Origin: Cruorifilaria tuberocauda
Taxonomy: Eukaryota; Nematoda; Chromadorea; Rhabditida; Onchocercidae
Length of the DNA: 64,000 bases
NCBI GenBank assembly: GCA_013365365.1
Contig: JABVXU010000200.1
Coordinates: forward strand, 32,649 to 96,648
Direction of reading: 5' to 3'
Part shown: piece after piece, positions 27,920-40,000 of the stretch
Position numbering within the stretch: the first letter of the stretch is position 1
How the letters are laid out: every line of letters starts with the position of its first letter
Position numbers and translations under genes: made by a program
Notes under the pieces: model-generated
The model's input: the letters and a program-made list of their open reading frames with translations, nothing else
What the model was told of the DNA's origin: nothing
Databases searched by the model: none

Positions 27920-27927
27920 TTTTTTAG
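27920..27927 (+). promoter_or_regulatory. Candidate trans-splice (or cis-splice) acceptor
   Basis: A run of T followed by AG (TTTTTTAG) sits 14 bases before the ATG of the 48-codon ORF and 161 bases before the TMEM231 ATG. This is what a nematode spliced-leader acceptor looks like. The same site is in the right phase to receive the last KIDINS220 exon from the donor at 26381. Which is used cannot be told from sequence. Confidence 0.45.
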
Positions 27928-27941
27928 TTGTGGAAAAGTTG

Positions 27942-28088
27942 ATGGTGTACAGTAGAAAGCAAACTTTTCGCATTCTTAATTGGCTGTTATTTATTGTTGC
28001 TTCTGTATCATGGATTTGTGTCTTCATTGCTAGCATTGACGTTTCAAAACGTTATATTGAAAAGTACGTCTCCACTCCTGCCGGATAA
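27942..28088 (+). CDS. 48-codon single-pass membrane ORF directly upstream of TMEM231
   Basis: I do not recognise this protein. It starts with a short basic head (MVYSRKQTFR), has one strongly hydrophobic segment of about 20 residues (NWLLFIVASVSWICVFIASI), then a short charged tail ending STPAG. Its TAA (28086-28088) is followed at once by the TMEM231 ATG (28089). The frame is also open upstream to the acceptor at 27927, so it may instead be the last exon of a KIDINS220 isoform: the donor CATG|GTAATT at 26380/26381 leaves one base, and TT from the acceptor completes a valine codon. Options are an independent microprotein with its own role, a regulatory upstream ORF, or an alternative C-terminus. 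Base composition and codon choice look coding, but chance cannot be excluded. Confidence 0.45.
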   Translation: MVYSRKQTFRILNWLLFIVASVSWICVFIASIDVSKRYIEKYVSTPAG

Positions 28089-30889
28089 ATGAAATACAAA
28101 ACACTCTATGAAAAGGTTAATTTTATTATTTTTTTAAAATTATTTTAGAAACAAAAATCTTATCATCATAATATGCATGTACATTTAGATCTTTGTGTAG
28201 ATATTATTAGTGCATTTATGTAAGCAAAACCTTGTAGTGATTACCTGTTCGTAACTACTTTGATAATTATTCCTTACAATACTATTCATATATAATGAAT
28301 CGTAGTTTTAAAATAGCATTAAAAGCATCCGCAAATATGATTATTAAATTTTTTATTTTATGGAGAGTTTGTTTTTTATTTATATTTCTATGGCTGAGAA
28401 TGTATTATTCTTAGTAAATTATTAATTTTCAGCCTTGTACATTGAAATATAAGGCTTCAAAATGCTCGATAGCTTATTTTTGTAATATTGCTCTTATTAT
28501 CTTCACATTATTGTTCACACTGTTTATTGCATTCACGACACAGGTAATTTTTGTATTTAAGATATTGATTGTTAGAACATTGATTAAGGAATGATTTGAT
28601 CATTATTTTACTATCCTAACTTCTAAGATTACAGTCGACATAATTTGTATTTCTGGAGAATGTTTATTATGTCATGGTATTTATTAAGCTTCTCAAAAAT
28701 TTGTCTCAAATCACTTATTCATTATTTTATCATTTTATTACAATTCACGCATGGATGGAATCAGAAATTATCGTTTAATTTTAGGGATTTTGGAAAAAAT
28801 TCAGTGAATTTCGAGAGCAAGCAACAGTTTATTACAAGCAACGATTCATCGTATTGCTGAAGGGGGAAGCCCCAAACAGTTATTATGTATGGAGTTCATA
28901 TCCATTGCTTAATCACGCTGAAGAAACACACGCACGAATAGCGGTAGTGGAAGAATTTGAAAACGACTTTAATGATGATGGAAAACCTGATTTGGTGATT
29001 TCTATATTAATTTTTATAAAAAATAGACGTTTTTTTCTACAAGAAGGCTGCCAACATAATACAAAATCTAAATGAGTAAAAATTCAAAAATTTTTTTTAC
29101 ATAATTTAACGTTTTTGGTAATTTCTCATATCCTGTTTATCATATCTACTTGACTACTTTTTTTAGATTGAATTAAATGTCACTTTTCCAATTGGAGAAA
29201 CGGATAAAATCTACGGAATTTTTTATATGTTTTTGTTTGATTATCAACTTGATCAGAGGTCGCGCTTTTCGGTATATATTTTATTTCCCGTACAAGCAAT
29301 ATTCTTATTTCTTTAGTAAAAAACGTAGAGCTTCATTTTCTATAAAAATCTATGATAATGTTTCTTGTAAAAAGTTATTTTATAATCATTACTAAAAATA
29401 TAAACGCAGCTCAAGTATTTTTTTTGAAAATTTGAGGAAATTAAGGCGATTGGTTGGGAATTTTTACAAATTTTGTCTGAAATCTGAAAGTTGCAGATGG
29501 AAGCTGCAGTGCTTGATGATCTGGAACGTGCCACCATGTCGTCATCATTAACAGTTTCTGGCGATCTTTGGTTGGATCAAGTGGCTCCACTCTGGAGTAG
29601 TGGCCGAGATCCAAACCATGGAGGAGATCTAATTAATGAATCTAATTTAGATTTAACTCAATATGATCCTGCTGTACTTATTTCACGTAATTCTTTTAGA
29701 AATTTCACGACAATTTTGAAAAGGTGAGTCGTTTAAGATTTTGTTTCTATTATACTGCCAAATTCCTTTGTTATTTTGTGGCATCTCTTCGATGATTTAT
29801 TTTAGCAATAGCATATTACTTTATAAGCTCAGTGATATCAAAATGGGTCATTTCAAAATTAGTTGAACCAGAATTTATCAGACATACTATTATTATGCTA
29901 TATTAATTTTTGATTTATTATTTACTACTTCTTTCCGTTCACTTATTATCCCATTTACTTTTTTCCTCTGAGTGTGAGGATCATCCAGGCTTCTATGAAT
30001 CTGCTAATATTCTGTATTGAATATCTGTTTTTGCGGTCTCGATTTCTTGCTGTAGTTAGTATCTCAGATTCGACAGAAAGAGAATCTTCAACTTAAAATA
30101 ACAAAAATTGTTTGATTTTAGCGTTAGAGGTTAATAGAAAATGTCTTCATTATGTGGGACTTGAAGACGGCATAGAATTCACAATTTTTAATTTTATCTT
30201 AAAAGCGTGTCCATAGTGATGCATATTTAACTTTATAATAAGTAAAAAATATTTTAAATTCAAAAACATCACAAATTTGTAGGAATCTTTACTAATGTCT
30301 TTTCATTGTCCATATTCCTTTTACTAATTTTTGCGCCTGAGACATCAAATTATGCATTAAAATTACTCTCTGCTATTTTTATATTTTGGTTTTTTAATGT
30401 GACTAAAACATAAGGAAAGAGGTGGCAGAAAATTTATAGACATATAGTAATAAAGAGTAAATGGAGAAGTGTAACTTAGTTTCTGCTTCCAGTTTATAAA
30501 CTAACTGACGAGCTTATGAAAAACTATACATTCCTTATATTACTGATATGAAAATTATAGAAAACAAATTACTTACCACGAATTTAATTCATTTTTCATG
30601 AATTTGGTGAAATTCTTTTTTTAGAAAATCAATTTTATGGACTCCTAAAAGAGCTGTTAACAATAATTTCGTGCTACGATTATCGATACGGATTCTTGAA
30701 CAACAGTTGTTTTACCGAACGGGTTTTTTGGAGCTATTAAAATGGGCATGGATTCAATATTTTGCTTGCTTCATTATTGTTCATTATTTTGTTAAAAAAT
30801 TACGAAAATTTTTATTTGAAAACCATCTCCTCAGGACGATCGTTATCCGAAGGAATCATTTCAATGAATTTGGAAACGCGGAGCGATGA
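28089..30889 (+). CDS. tmem-231: TMEM231, transition-zone (MKS module) membrane protein
   Basis: Component of the ciliary transition zone diffusion barrier, part of the MKS module; in nematodes it would act in ciliated sensory neurons. Six exons in phase: 28089-28115, 28433-28543, 28785-28994, 29167-29271, 29497-29723, 30625-30889, giving 314 residues, against 316 in human as I recall. The N-terminus MKYKTLYEK then PCTLKYKASKCSIAYF aligns with the family start, which decides the ATG at 28089 and excludes the in-frame-incompatible ORF before it. A first membrane segment follows (residues about 22-46), then GFWKKFSEFREQATVYYKQ, the DDGKPDL block, an extracytoplasmic domain with N-S-F-R-N-F-T, and a second membrane segment (KWAWIQYFACFIIVHYF) followed by a basic tail. 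Confidence 0.93.
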
Positions 30890-33800
30890 CGAAAAAAAAA
30901 GCTAGATAAACTAAGAGGCAGAGAATAAGCTTTCATTTCTTTGTAGATAGGAATTGCTTAAATTAGTTGAGAAACAGTAAAGACGGTGAAAAAATTTTTC
31001 TAAAAAAGAGAATTTAAGCAGATATTTTCAAAGTATCAAGCAATGCTTGTGATCATGAAAAAATGCTGTAAGGAAGGCTTACTCAAAAATTAAGGAAGTT
31101 ATTCCGCTGTTATTTAATACTTGTGTATTTTTTTGTTCTTTCTTATTCTTCTCTAACTTTCACTATTTCGTTCTCAGATTTTTATGAAATTAAAATTTTT
31201 CCTGCAATGTATACTTATTTCTTAGAAGTAATGAATGAATGTTGTTAATAGTTTGTTCGATGTTTTGCTACTTTTTTAACATTCTACGCAAATAACTTTC
31301 ATAATCACAGAACAAAAACTACAAAGTTCTGAATACGTTAATATTAAAAATTCAATAAGTTTTCATATCTTGAAAATTCATTTTATCAAATTTTATCATA
31401 CTTCGAAATTTATTTCTTTTATTGTATTTGATCACTAAGTGAATCATTTATAACTATCGTTGTGAGTTTCCTATTGAGACGATTAAAAAATATTTTAGAA
31501 AACGAATTAAAAAACTGAAATTGGGTCCAGACATCATACATTATATTGCAAATTTTAGGAGAATAAATATCGTATGGTGTTTTACGTCACCTATCGAATG
31601 AAAACATCTTCATATTGTTCATACTAATACTGACGAAAAAAGAATTTAGATATAATGAAATGGAATTTTTCAACAAATTATAGAAAATGTATCAGAATTG
31701 ATTAAATAATGAGCTTATCTACTATCTATCAGTTGTTCGACGTTATGATATCATAAGTTTAAATTTATTGTAAATAGTATTTTCCTATAATTTTAGAATT
31801 AGTTGCTGAGAAGATGGATGATTACTCGATTGTATACAGCGGATGAATAATTAGCAAAAACTTTTCCTCTGTAAATTCTTGACTTTTTTTTTGCTACTAA
31901 ATCAATCTTTTCTTAACTCGAACGATAAAGCATTGTAATAAGGTCTTAGTTCTTTTGCTAATGCTACTAATCATCTGATTGAAAAATCAAGCATAAAGAA
32001 TGAAGAAGTCTATCTATCATGATTATATTTATTTTAACTTTTTCGAAAGAAGCATTATTAGCCAATGATTGAAAAAAAGAATTATTGAAATGAAAAATGA
32101 TCTTCAATTAATAATCATTGATGTAATAAATTATTATCCATGGTAATTTCAATGATCGTTATAATATTGCAAACAATAAGACGAAAAGTTCATTTATATC
32201 AGAAAATGAAATGATGGATATAACAAAGAAGAAGTTAAACTGATAATTGGGAATTTTGGGCATTTTGGCAACAGAATGATCGAAGATACGACATGGAACA
32301 TTTCTTATGGCAACATTTCTCCGCCACGTCATACAACAATTCTTTTGCGCTCACAGCTCTTCTACTCTCTAAAAATTTTAAATCATTTCAACTTGTAATT
32401 TACAAAAATAATTTCACATAATTAAATATAAATACTATAAAGTAATTGGGTATAAACTATGATAACAATTTACGCCAAATTATAAAAATCCATAATTTTA
32501 AAAAGTACAATTAAATTGATAAAAAAAAAACTTAAATAATGGATTTATGAAATAACTAAAATTCTAAATCATAGAAATTTTTTTTTATTATTTAAAATTT
32601 GAAGGAAAAAACAATCATATCATAAATTATAAGTGAAATAGAACTATTAACAAATTTTTCAAAAAAAAAAAATGGTAGAATTATTGTTGCAAGTAATTAC
32701 TTTTGTATACTTAATAAAATGCTAATTTAATAACTTTTAATTTTTTGCAAAAAATTACCGATATATTTTAGTGAAGGTAAAGCAATTTGTATACAATCAT
32801 TACAAATTGATACAATGAATGATGATAACCGATCGATGCAAATACCCGTTGAAACTGTTGCTGTTGACCACTGTATCCGTAAAATGCCAAATAATACGAA
32901 GGTAATTATAGCCGGATAGTCCATTTCTCTTTTTTACTTACTGTAATTTAATTTTTACTTATATTCTCATAATAACTAATTTAATTTCAAAAATAAAGCT
33001 ATGTATTGTTATCAGTAAAAACAATTAATGAATAAAATAGAATTCAAATTAATTAAGTAAATGGAATTTAGACATAACAAGAAAATAAATGTCGTAAAAA
33101 AAAAAAAAAAAACAATAATGTATCATGATAAAATCAATACTGAGTTCAAAAAGTTCACTGATATTAATCTCTATTGATTAAGCAGATTAAATGATATAAT
33201 TTTACAAGAGAACGTCGATTTTACAGTACATTAACGAACACTGAAATTTTATCACTTAAAAATAATTTCACTTAATTTTTCTATGCTAAAATTAATAATA
33301 TATAAAAGAGAAAAGAATTGGTAATAATAGTGATAACTAATGATAACAAACAATCACGATAAAACTACGAATAAAAAATATTAATATATAAGTTTACAAT
33401 AACACTTAACTCTGATTTTACAAAAAATTGTTTTTTTTTTTAAATTTCAACTACTATATTGATTGTTGCGATGATAACACGAGAATTGAACCGAGATAAT
33501 TCAGAGAGGAAAAAAAGATCTTCGCCATTGATATTTATCAATTAAAAAGATGATCAGAATTGAAGAAGGTCGAAGAAAGATGAACTTAATCAACATCTGA
33601 TCATAGCATCTGATCATGATGCTATTTCGGAAATATCATTACTCGAATCCGAACGATAGTATTTATTCTAGCTTTTTTTTTCTAAGTGATAAATGTAATA
33701 AGCTTATATTTCTTAGCGTAGGAAGCGTAGAATTGTTGGAAATGAAAAAGAAAAAAAAAATTAATAGCATTTGAATCATTAAAATAGAAGGAATGCTTTT

Positions 33801-36800
33801 GAGAGAATGCAAATGAATGATTGAGTAAATCGTCGAGAAAAAGATATATATTGAACTCAATACTTTTTGAAACAATAATTACAAAATCAAATATTTGTTT
33901 AATGTGAAAGCGAAAGAGTTATTTCAATTATTGCCAAGAAATCAAGAATGAAAGAAAGAGAAACCAATGAAGAAAGAGTTATTTCAAATACTACCTCAAT
34001 GATCTGTGAGATAAAGGATCAGGTAAGAAAAATATATAGTGGAATTTAAGAAATTTTTTAATTTGTCGTTAATCTTTTTCGAAATAAAAAAAATAAAAAA
34101 TTAAGTTGAAATAATGTAAATAAGTAAAATTTAGAATGAAATAGCGCAAATAAAGTGAAAAAAAAACGAATTATTTTTTCAGTTTGAATCTTTTTACTTA
34201 AATTATAATAAAAAATTTTAGAAGTACTTTAACATATTTTACGACATATTTTTAAAACATATATTAAAATAAAAGTAAATTATATAAGGAGAGATAAAAT
34301 ATCAGTGATTATTTGAATGTGAATATCATTTAAAAATTCATCAATAACTCTCTAAAGATAAACTTCTCTATTTGAAATTTAAAATTTTATTTCGATTTTT
34401 TGAATTTAATGAAAATTGAAAATTGAAAAAAAAGTGAAATTAAAAATTTACATTTGATCCTTTCAACAAAACAACTGAAATATTTGATTAAGCAATTAAG
34501 GCTTAATAACATTTAATGATAAGAACGATTGTTTTATTTGAGTAAACTGGTTTCAAAATAGTTTCACTCAGTTTTACCAACCGAACTAAAGCAATAAATT
34601 AGCTATACTGGAAATGAAAAGTTTAATTTTTCCTCAAGCGTAAATGCTAATCATGGCTAATCGTAATTATAGCCTGGCAAGGATTGAAATTATAGTCTTC
34701 TTCGACAATAGCCGTTTTGACTAAAGTTAATCAAGCTTTTTCTCTTAATGATTAATGAAACGATCAGAGAAAATGAGTTTGTGTGTATAAATAAAGAAGA
34801 AAAAAATGGATTTAAATGTAAATTAACCTATAAAAATATCTCCAGATTGTGCCCATTAATTAAATTTCAGGAAAACATGCTAATAAATTTTAAAACTGTA
34901 AAAGAAATTTTCTAGCTTATAAGTTAATAAGGTCCTGATAGTTATTTAAATTCAATTCGGAAATTCTAAAAAACCGAATAAGTAATGGCAAAATCAGCAG
35001 TGAAGTTTTTAAATTGATTTTTATATTTTAAATTTAAATAAGGAAAACAATATTAGAAATAAAACTAAAAAAACTCCGGAAAATTTTATTGAAACGGAAT
35101 ATTTTGATAAATTTTTTCAAAACAGCTATACCAAGATGATCTTCCGTTATCACCAAAGATCAGTTTTCGATGATAACTTAATCATCGAGCTGTTTTGCTA
35201 ATTAAAAACAAAACAAATTTGTTCAAAAATTTAATTTTTAATTATATTTGGTGAATTTTGGATTTCTTCAATTATCATTTCTTACAAAAGGTATTTCCAG
35301 TAAGTTCTAGTATTTTCCAGAAATTTCATTGCTTTAATAATGATCAAAAAAAAATCTATTCATTATAACTGATAACAAATTTTGAGATATTTATCAAATT
35401 TTTGATTTCAATATTCAATGATGATAAATACGCCACAAGCCGTTTACTTGCATGTATTATTGATTGTTGATGATATTGATGATTTTAAGATCTCAAATAT
35501 TTACCTTTCCAGTTTCATTTATTACCTTTTCTTTATGGATCATTCTATATAATCATTTTCCACACAGCTTGTTATCCAAGAAGTACCTCAATTCAAGTAG
35601 TTTACTAGGTAGTATTCAAGTATTCATAAGTATTCAAGCAATTTACGTTATTTTTAAATAACTTATTGTTTACTTTATTATTTTTTATTACAAGTTATTA
35701 CTAGGAGTGTCAATTATTAAACAAATTTAAAATTGATAAGGCATCTGTGCAACAGTGTTCACTGATGAAATTCTCCAGAAAAACTGAACGAAATCAATGA
35801 ATTGAATATTTCAATTTAAATCGAAATACGGCTATCATTACATGAACGATTTTATAAATGGGTAAAAAAAATCTCAATCCACTTCCAAATTTGAATTTCA
35901 ATTTATAGAAACGAGATTTCTATCTGTCTCAAAATTTGATCATATTCATATTCGGTATAAAAATTCAGTGTAAAAAAAGGCTAACCGAGATTAATTAGAA
36001 GAATCTATTAGTTGGACATCTTTCGTACATCAAATTTCATAAATTAAGTGTTATTGCTATGAATTCAATTAAGGATTTAAAATGCAATATCTCAAGTTTT
36101 CCCTCTTAATTCGAATCATGATCAAGAAACAGAATTAAGAATCTAATATTGAAAATTGAAAAGGTAATAAATGAATTTTCGACATAAAATATTTAATTAT
36201 AATTTTCATTGAATGTTCTCTTTTAAAGTGCAACTCTGTGAAGTTAAATTTATTCGTCGACAATAACAATTTTATTTGCACTGACAATAATTGGAAAATT
36301 TCAACTCTCGTTTCATTTGCTTTGAGTTTAATTATGAGTTATGTTAAGATAAACATATTATTAAAGCACTTTATCAACACATTTGTGAATTTTATGAATT
36401 GTGCAAGGAAATTCATGGAAACTGTAAAGAGTGATGAGTCTATCGTCTAGTTTCACAAAATGTCACTCGAAGATTCACAAGAAAATAAAATACTCAAACA
36501 CCTGACGATTCACCCTATATTAATTTTCCAGCATCTGTTGGGACAAATTGTTGCATCGCGTCCACTGCTTGAAACACCTTTTTTCTAGTGAGGAGCAGAT
36601 TGTTAAGTAGACCATTGTTGGCAGAAATATTGTGAATATTAGGGAAGGATAAAAGATTGCTAAGATAGAGAAATAGTATTGGAGTAGAGATTGAAACACT
36701 AAGGAAGGTTAAAAGCACTAGAAGAGAAATGACAATAGATGTCGAAATAGCTAGGTGTGATGAAATGAAAGAAATGTGCAAATTGTATGGATGGTAATGG

Positions 36801-37091
36801 TGGCAGTGATTGAGAGTGGTAGATGTCAGAGGAATGGACAAATCTATCGAAATTTAAATTATGATAGAATAGTTGTTGATTAGAGATGAATAGGAAAGTG
36901 GAGTCGAGAAGTTTTTCAGGGAGAAGACTCATAGCTATTGAGTTTTCCCGGGTTAAATCTCCCGGGTCCAGAAATACGCTTAGTCAATTTTTGAACTTTG
37001 ATTCGTAAAATGGAGAAATATTTGTTGTGTTATCATTTGAAATTAGCAATCTTTGCAGGCGTATGATAATATATTGATTCCATACGCAGAA
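30890..37091. other. Long AT-rich interval between TMEM231 and Aquarius genes
   Basis: About 6.2 kb with no complete gene. It is dominated by A/T runs and short palindromes such as ATAGCATC/GATGCTAT at 33603-33625. Two exon-like islands stand out: 31797-31832 (frame LVAEKMDDYSI, between an AG and GTATAC) and 32772-32901 (listed separately). A purine-rich block at about 36590-36930 followed by two direct copies of CCCGGG (about 36947 and 36961) differs in composition from its surroundings. A TTTGCAG acceptor at 37052-37058 lies 33 bases before the Aquarius start and could be its trans-splice site. Confidence 0.5.
32772..32901 (+). other. Isolated exon-like segment (43 codons)
   Basis: Flanked by TATTTTAG and GGTAATT, this 130-base segment has one leading base then 43 sense codons, reading EGKAICIQSLQIDTM... 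through VETVAVDHCIRKMPNNTK. Its composition is much less AT-rich than the surroundings, which is typical of exons here. I do not recognise the protein and could not find partner exons in phase on either side. It could belong to a gene with long introns, a remnant, or chance. Confidence 0.3.
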
Positions 37092-40000
37092 ATGGTAGTT
37101 GGGACCGTTGTGACGACGGAAGCCATGCAGGAGGATCACCTCATGCAGGTAAATATGGTTGATTCAAGATTGTACTAGTTCATAGAAATAGATTCCATCT
37201 GTTCTAGGCATTCTGTGCAATGAGAAAATGATAGCTCCGAGATATCTCTTGATTTCTGGTGCAAAGTTTGTAATCTTTGTAATTTAGGATATTGTTCTTA
37301 TCTTAATATTCTCTTCATTCTTTTGATAATTTAAGGAAATGAAATTTATTTTTTATAATCAGTTTTTGAACAATTTTGCCAACAAATTAGACCAATTCAT
37401 AACGTTAAAATGAGACCAATGATTTTGCTTATATGGTAGGTTTTATTTTGGCATTTTTTACTAATTCGAACTTCTTTTTTGCTGAATTTTAGATCGCTCG
37501 ACAGTACTGGTCTCCATATGCGCCCCACAATCGTCCATTCGATCCTAATTTAATAGATACAATTTACGAAAATGAACTGGTGCGAAATCTTTTCATGCAA
37601 AAGAAAGTCACCGTGTTAGAATTCAGGTTCTTTTTATTTATTCAGTGAAACATTAAGCAAAACTCTTAATATGAGAAATCTGCGACTTTTTGAACTTACT
37701 TAAAACTTTATTTGAAACTTTATTCAAATTTATTTTAAATTACTTAAAACTTTATTTATTTATTTTAAATGCTTAGGTAAAGCAGTATAGGTTTCATTTT
37801 TGTAGACTTTCCTTATTCTAACTTATACATCAGTCCTTAGATTTAAAAGTTGCATTTTTGCCATCAGTGCTCTTGTCAAAATAAATTGTTTTCAAATCTT
37901 AACTTCCTTTTTTTCCTCTCTATTTAGTTATGAGTTTTGATTCTACTGTTCGAGATAAACTTCTAATTTTTCCTCTAGAAAAAAAATGATGTTGATCTAA
38001 ATCTTAAATTTTAGTCAGTACCTTGAACGCTATCTATGGCCGAATTTTAATGCAAAAAGAGCCAATAACAATTACGTTATGTCCGTCGTAATTATGCTTA
38101 ATGCAAAGTTTCGCGAAAGGATTCCAGTTTGGCGTGTAAGTCTATATTTTCTTTCATTTTTTCTTCGAAGTTTTACTATCATTTGCTGATAAATTATACA
38201 ACTTAAAACGCTCATTTCTCAGTTCATATATTAAGCCGCATGAAAAGTTTCTTTCTACATCCCTAATGGTGTGGCAAAAATATAAAACTAATGGGTTATT
38301 ACTAAAAAGATTATTTTGATAACGAGAGAACTCCCATTTTTTTAAATAACACATTTCGTGTTCGAATTATGATATTTCAGTGCGTCACTGAATCTGCTGC
38401 TCAGTTCCCAATTTTCTTTCGAAGAATTTTGCATCTGGTATTGGATGTTGAGCAAGTTACGTTATTAGAACGGTCTGCAATTATTACATTCCTGATCAAC
38501 TGCTTCAATTCAATAGTAAGTTTTCCTTTCTCTACTGTCATTTATTGACAAAACTACATGACAATTTTATTGTCTTAAATGAAATGTTTTAGTCTTTAGG
38601 ATCATGGAACTTTTTTAAGCTAGTAAGAGATGATAAAAACGTACTTTTATTTCAGTCGAAGAGCTGAACCGAATGCTTCAGTTTTTAATCGCAGATAATA
38701 ATTCATCAAAGACTATAAATAATTGAAATTACAGGAAGTGGATTTGGTGAGAGAGGAGGTGATGAAAATAGTTTCGCTTACAATGTGGTCTAATTTGCTT
38801 CCGGCTAGTTTTATATTTTGCTTTCCATATTGTATGAAGTATTGGTAACATATTTAGATTTGTTCTGAAAAAAATATAAACCCAAATGTGGATTTATTTA
38901 CTATTTGTAAATTTTAGACCCAAAGGGAAGATCTCTTCCAAGCAAACCCAAAATTGCGGAAGATATGGAACAAGTTCGAAACGAAGGCAGAGTTAAAAAC
39001 AGCTGAAGAAAAGGAATTATTAACTTTTGAACGTACATTTATGTGGAATTTGTTGCAAATTTTCAAGCAAACACTGGCCGATGTTGATGACGAATCTAAC
39101 GGTCTGTTTGATATTTTATTTTTGAACTTTAAATTCGTGCAATTTTGTTGTATATGAGATATATCACATCCTTCAATTTTTCTCTATTTCTGAATTTTCT
39201 CCAATTCGCTAATTTTTTAAGAAGTGGGAATTGATGGGATACATTTTCTGGAACGTTGTTTACAATTATTTATTGATTTGGAAGCTTTATTAACTACAAG
39301 GTATGTCATTTTAGTGTGTTTTAAAATGCTTTTGTTCTTTTATCATAAATCTTATCTATCCAGCTTTTGACAAAATGTAGATTGATCTGGACACTGAAGG
39401 ACAGCATTTTGAGTCTCATTCTAGAGATTGACACATGACCTACATTGACTGTTACTGCATTACGATAAACATGTGAATGGTGTTGGTAATCTACGCGTTG
39501 GATTTTTTTAATATCGGTATTATGATATATCAGAATACATTCTTTTTTTGGAACATGACAAAGTTCTTATTTTTGTATATTTAGAATAAAATTTTCATTC
39601 GAAAGTCTAGTCGCTAGATAAAACAGAAAATTGTGTTGAATCGCTTAGGAACACTTATGCCTTATTTTCTGAATACTTTTCTGTCTCAACATTCCCAGTT
39701 TCCATATTGTGTAATGCAGTCATTAAAATCAGTTACTCTTATTTCAAGGAGTACACTGTTATAATTCAAAAAATTTTTAGTCAGACTTTAATTGTAGTTT
39801 ATTCTTCAGGCGTTTCTTTAATGCTATATTGCATGCAAGTAATATTTTGGTAAATTGTACACTATCTTCATTGATAACATCAGAAGTTGGGGGATTGTTT
39901 TGTCAACTTGTGACAATGCTGAGGTTTTATTCACGTTTCGAGATTGATGATGTCACTGGTGAGCCTCTCACACATGTCCAAGTATGTTATCTTCGCTTTG

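Noticed and set aside
36515..36932. Minus-strand open frames of 108 and 77 codons, hydrophobic and Ser/His-rich
   Set aside because: They arise from the purine-rich plus strand, which rarely gives stops on the complement. No domain or splice structure seen.
38924..38927. Alternative Aquarius acceptor AAAG at 38924-38925 paired with a GT donor at 38808
   Set aside because: It shifts the downstream frame by one base and destroys the conserved NPKLRKIW block.
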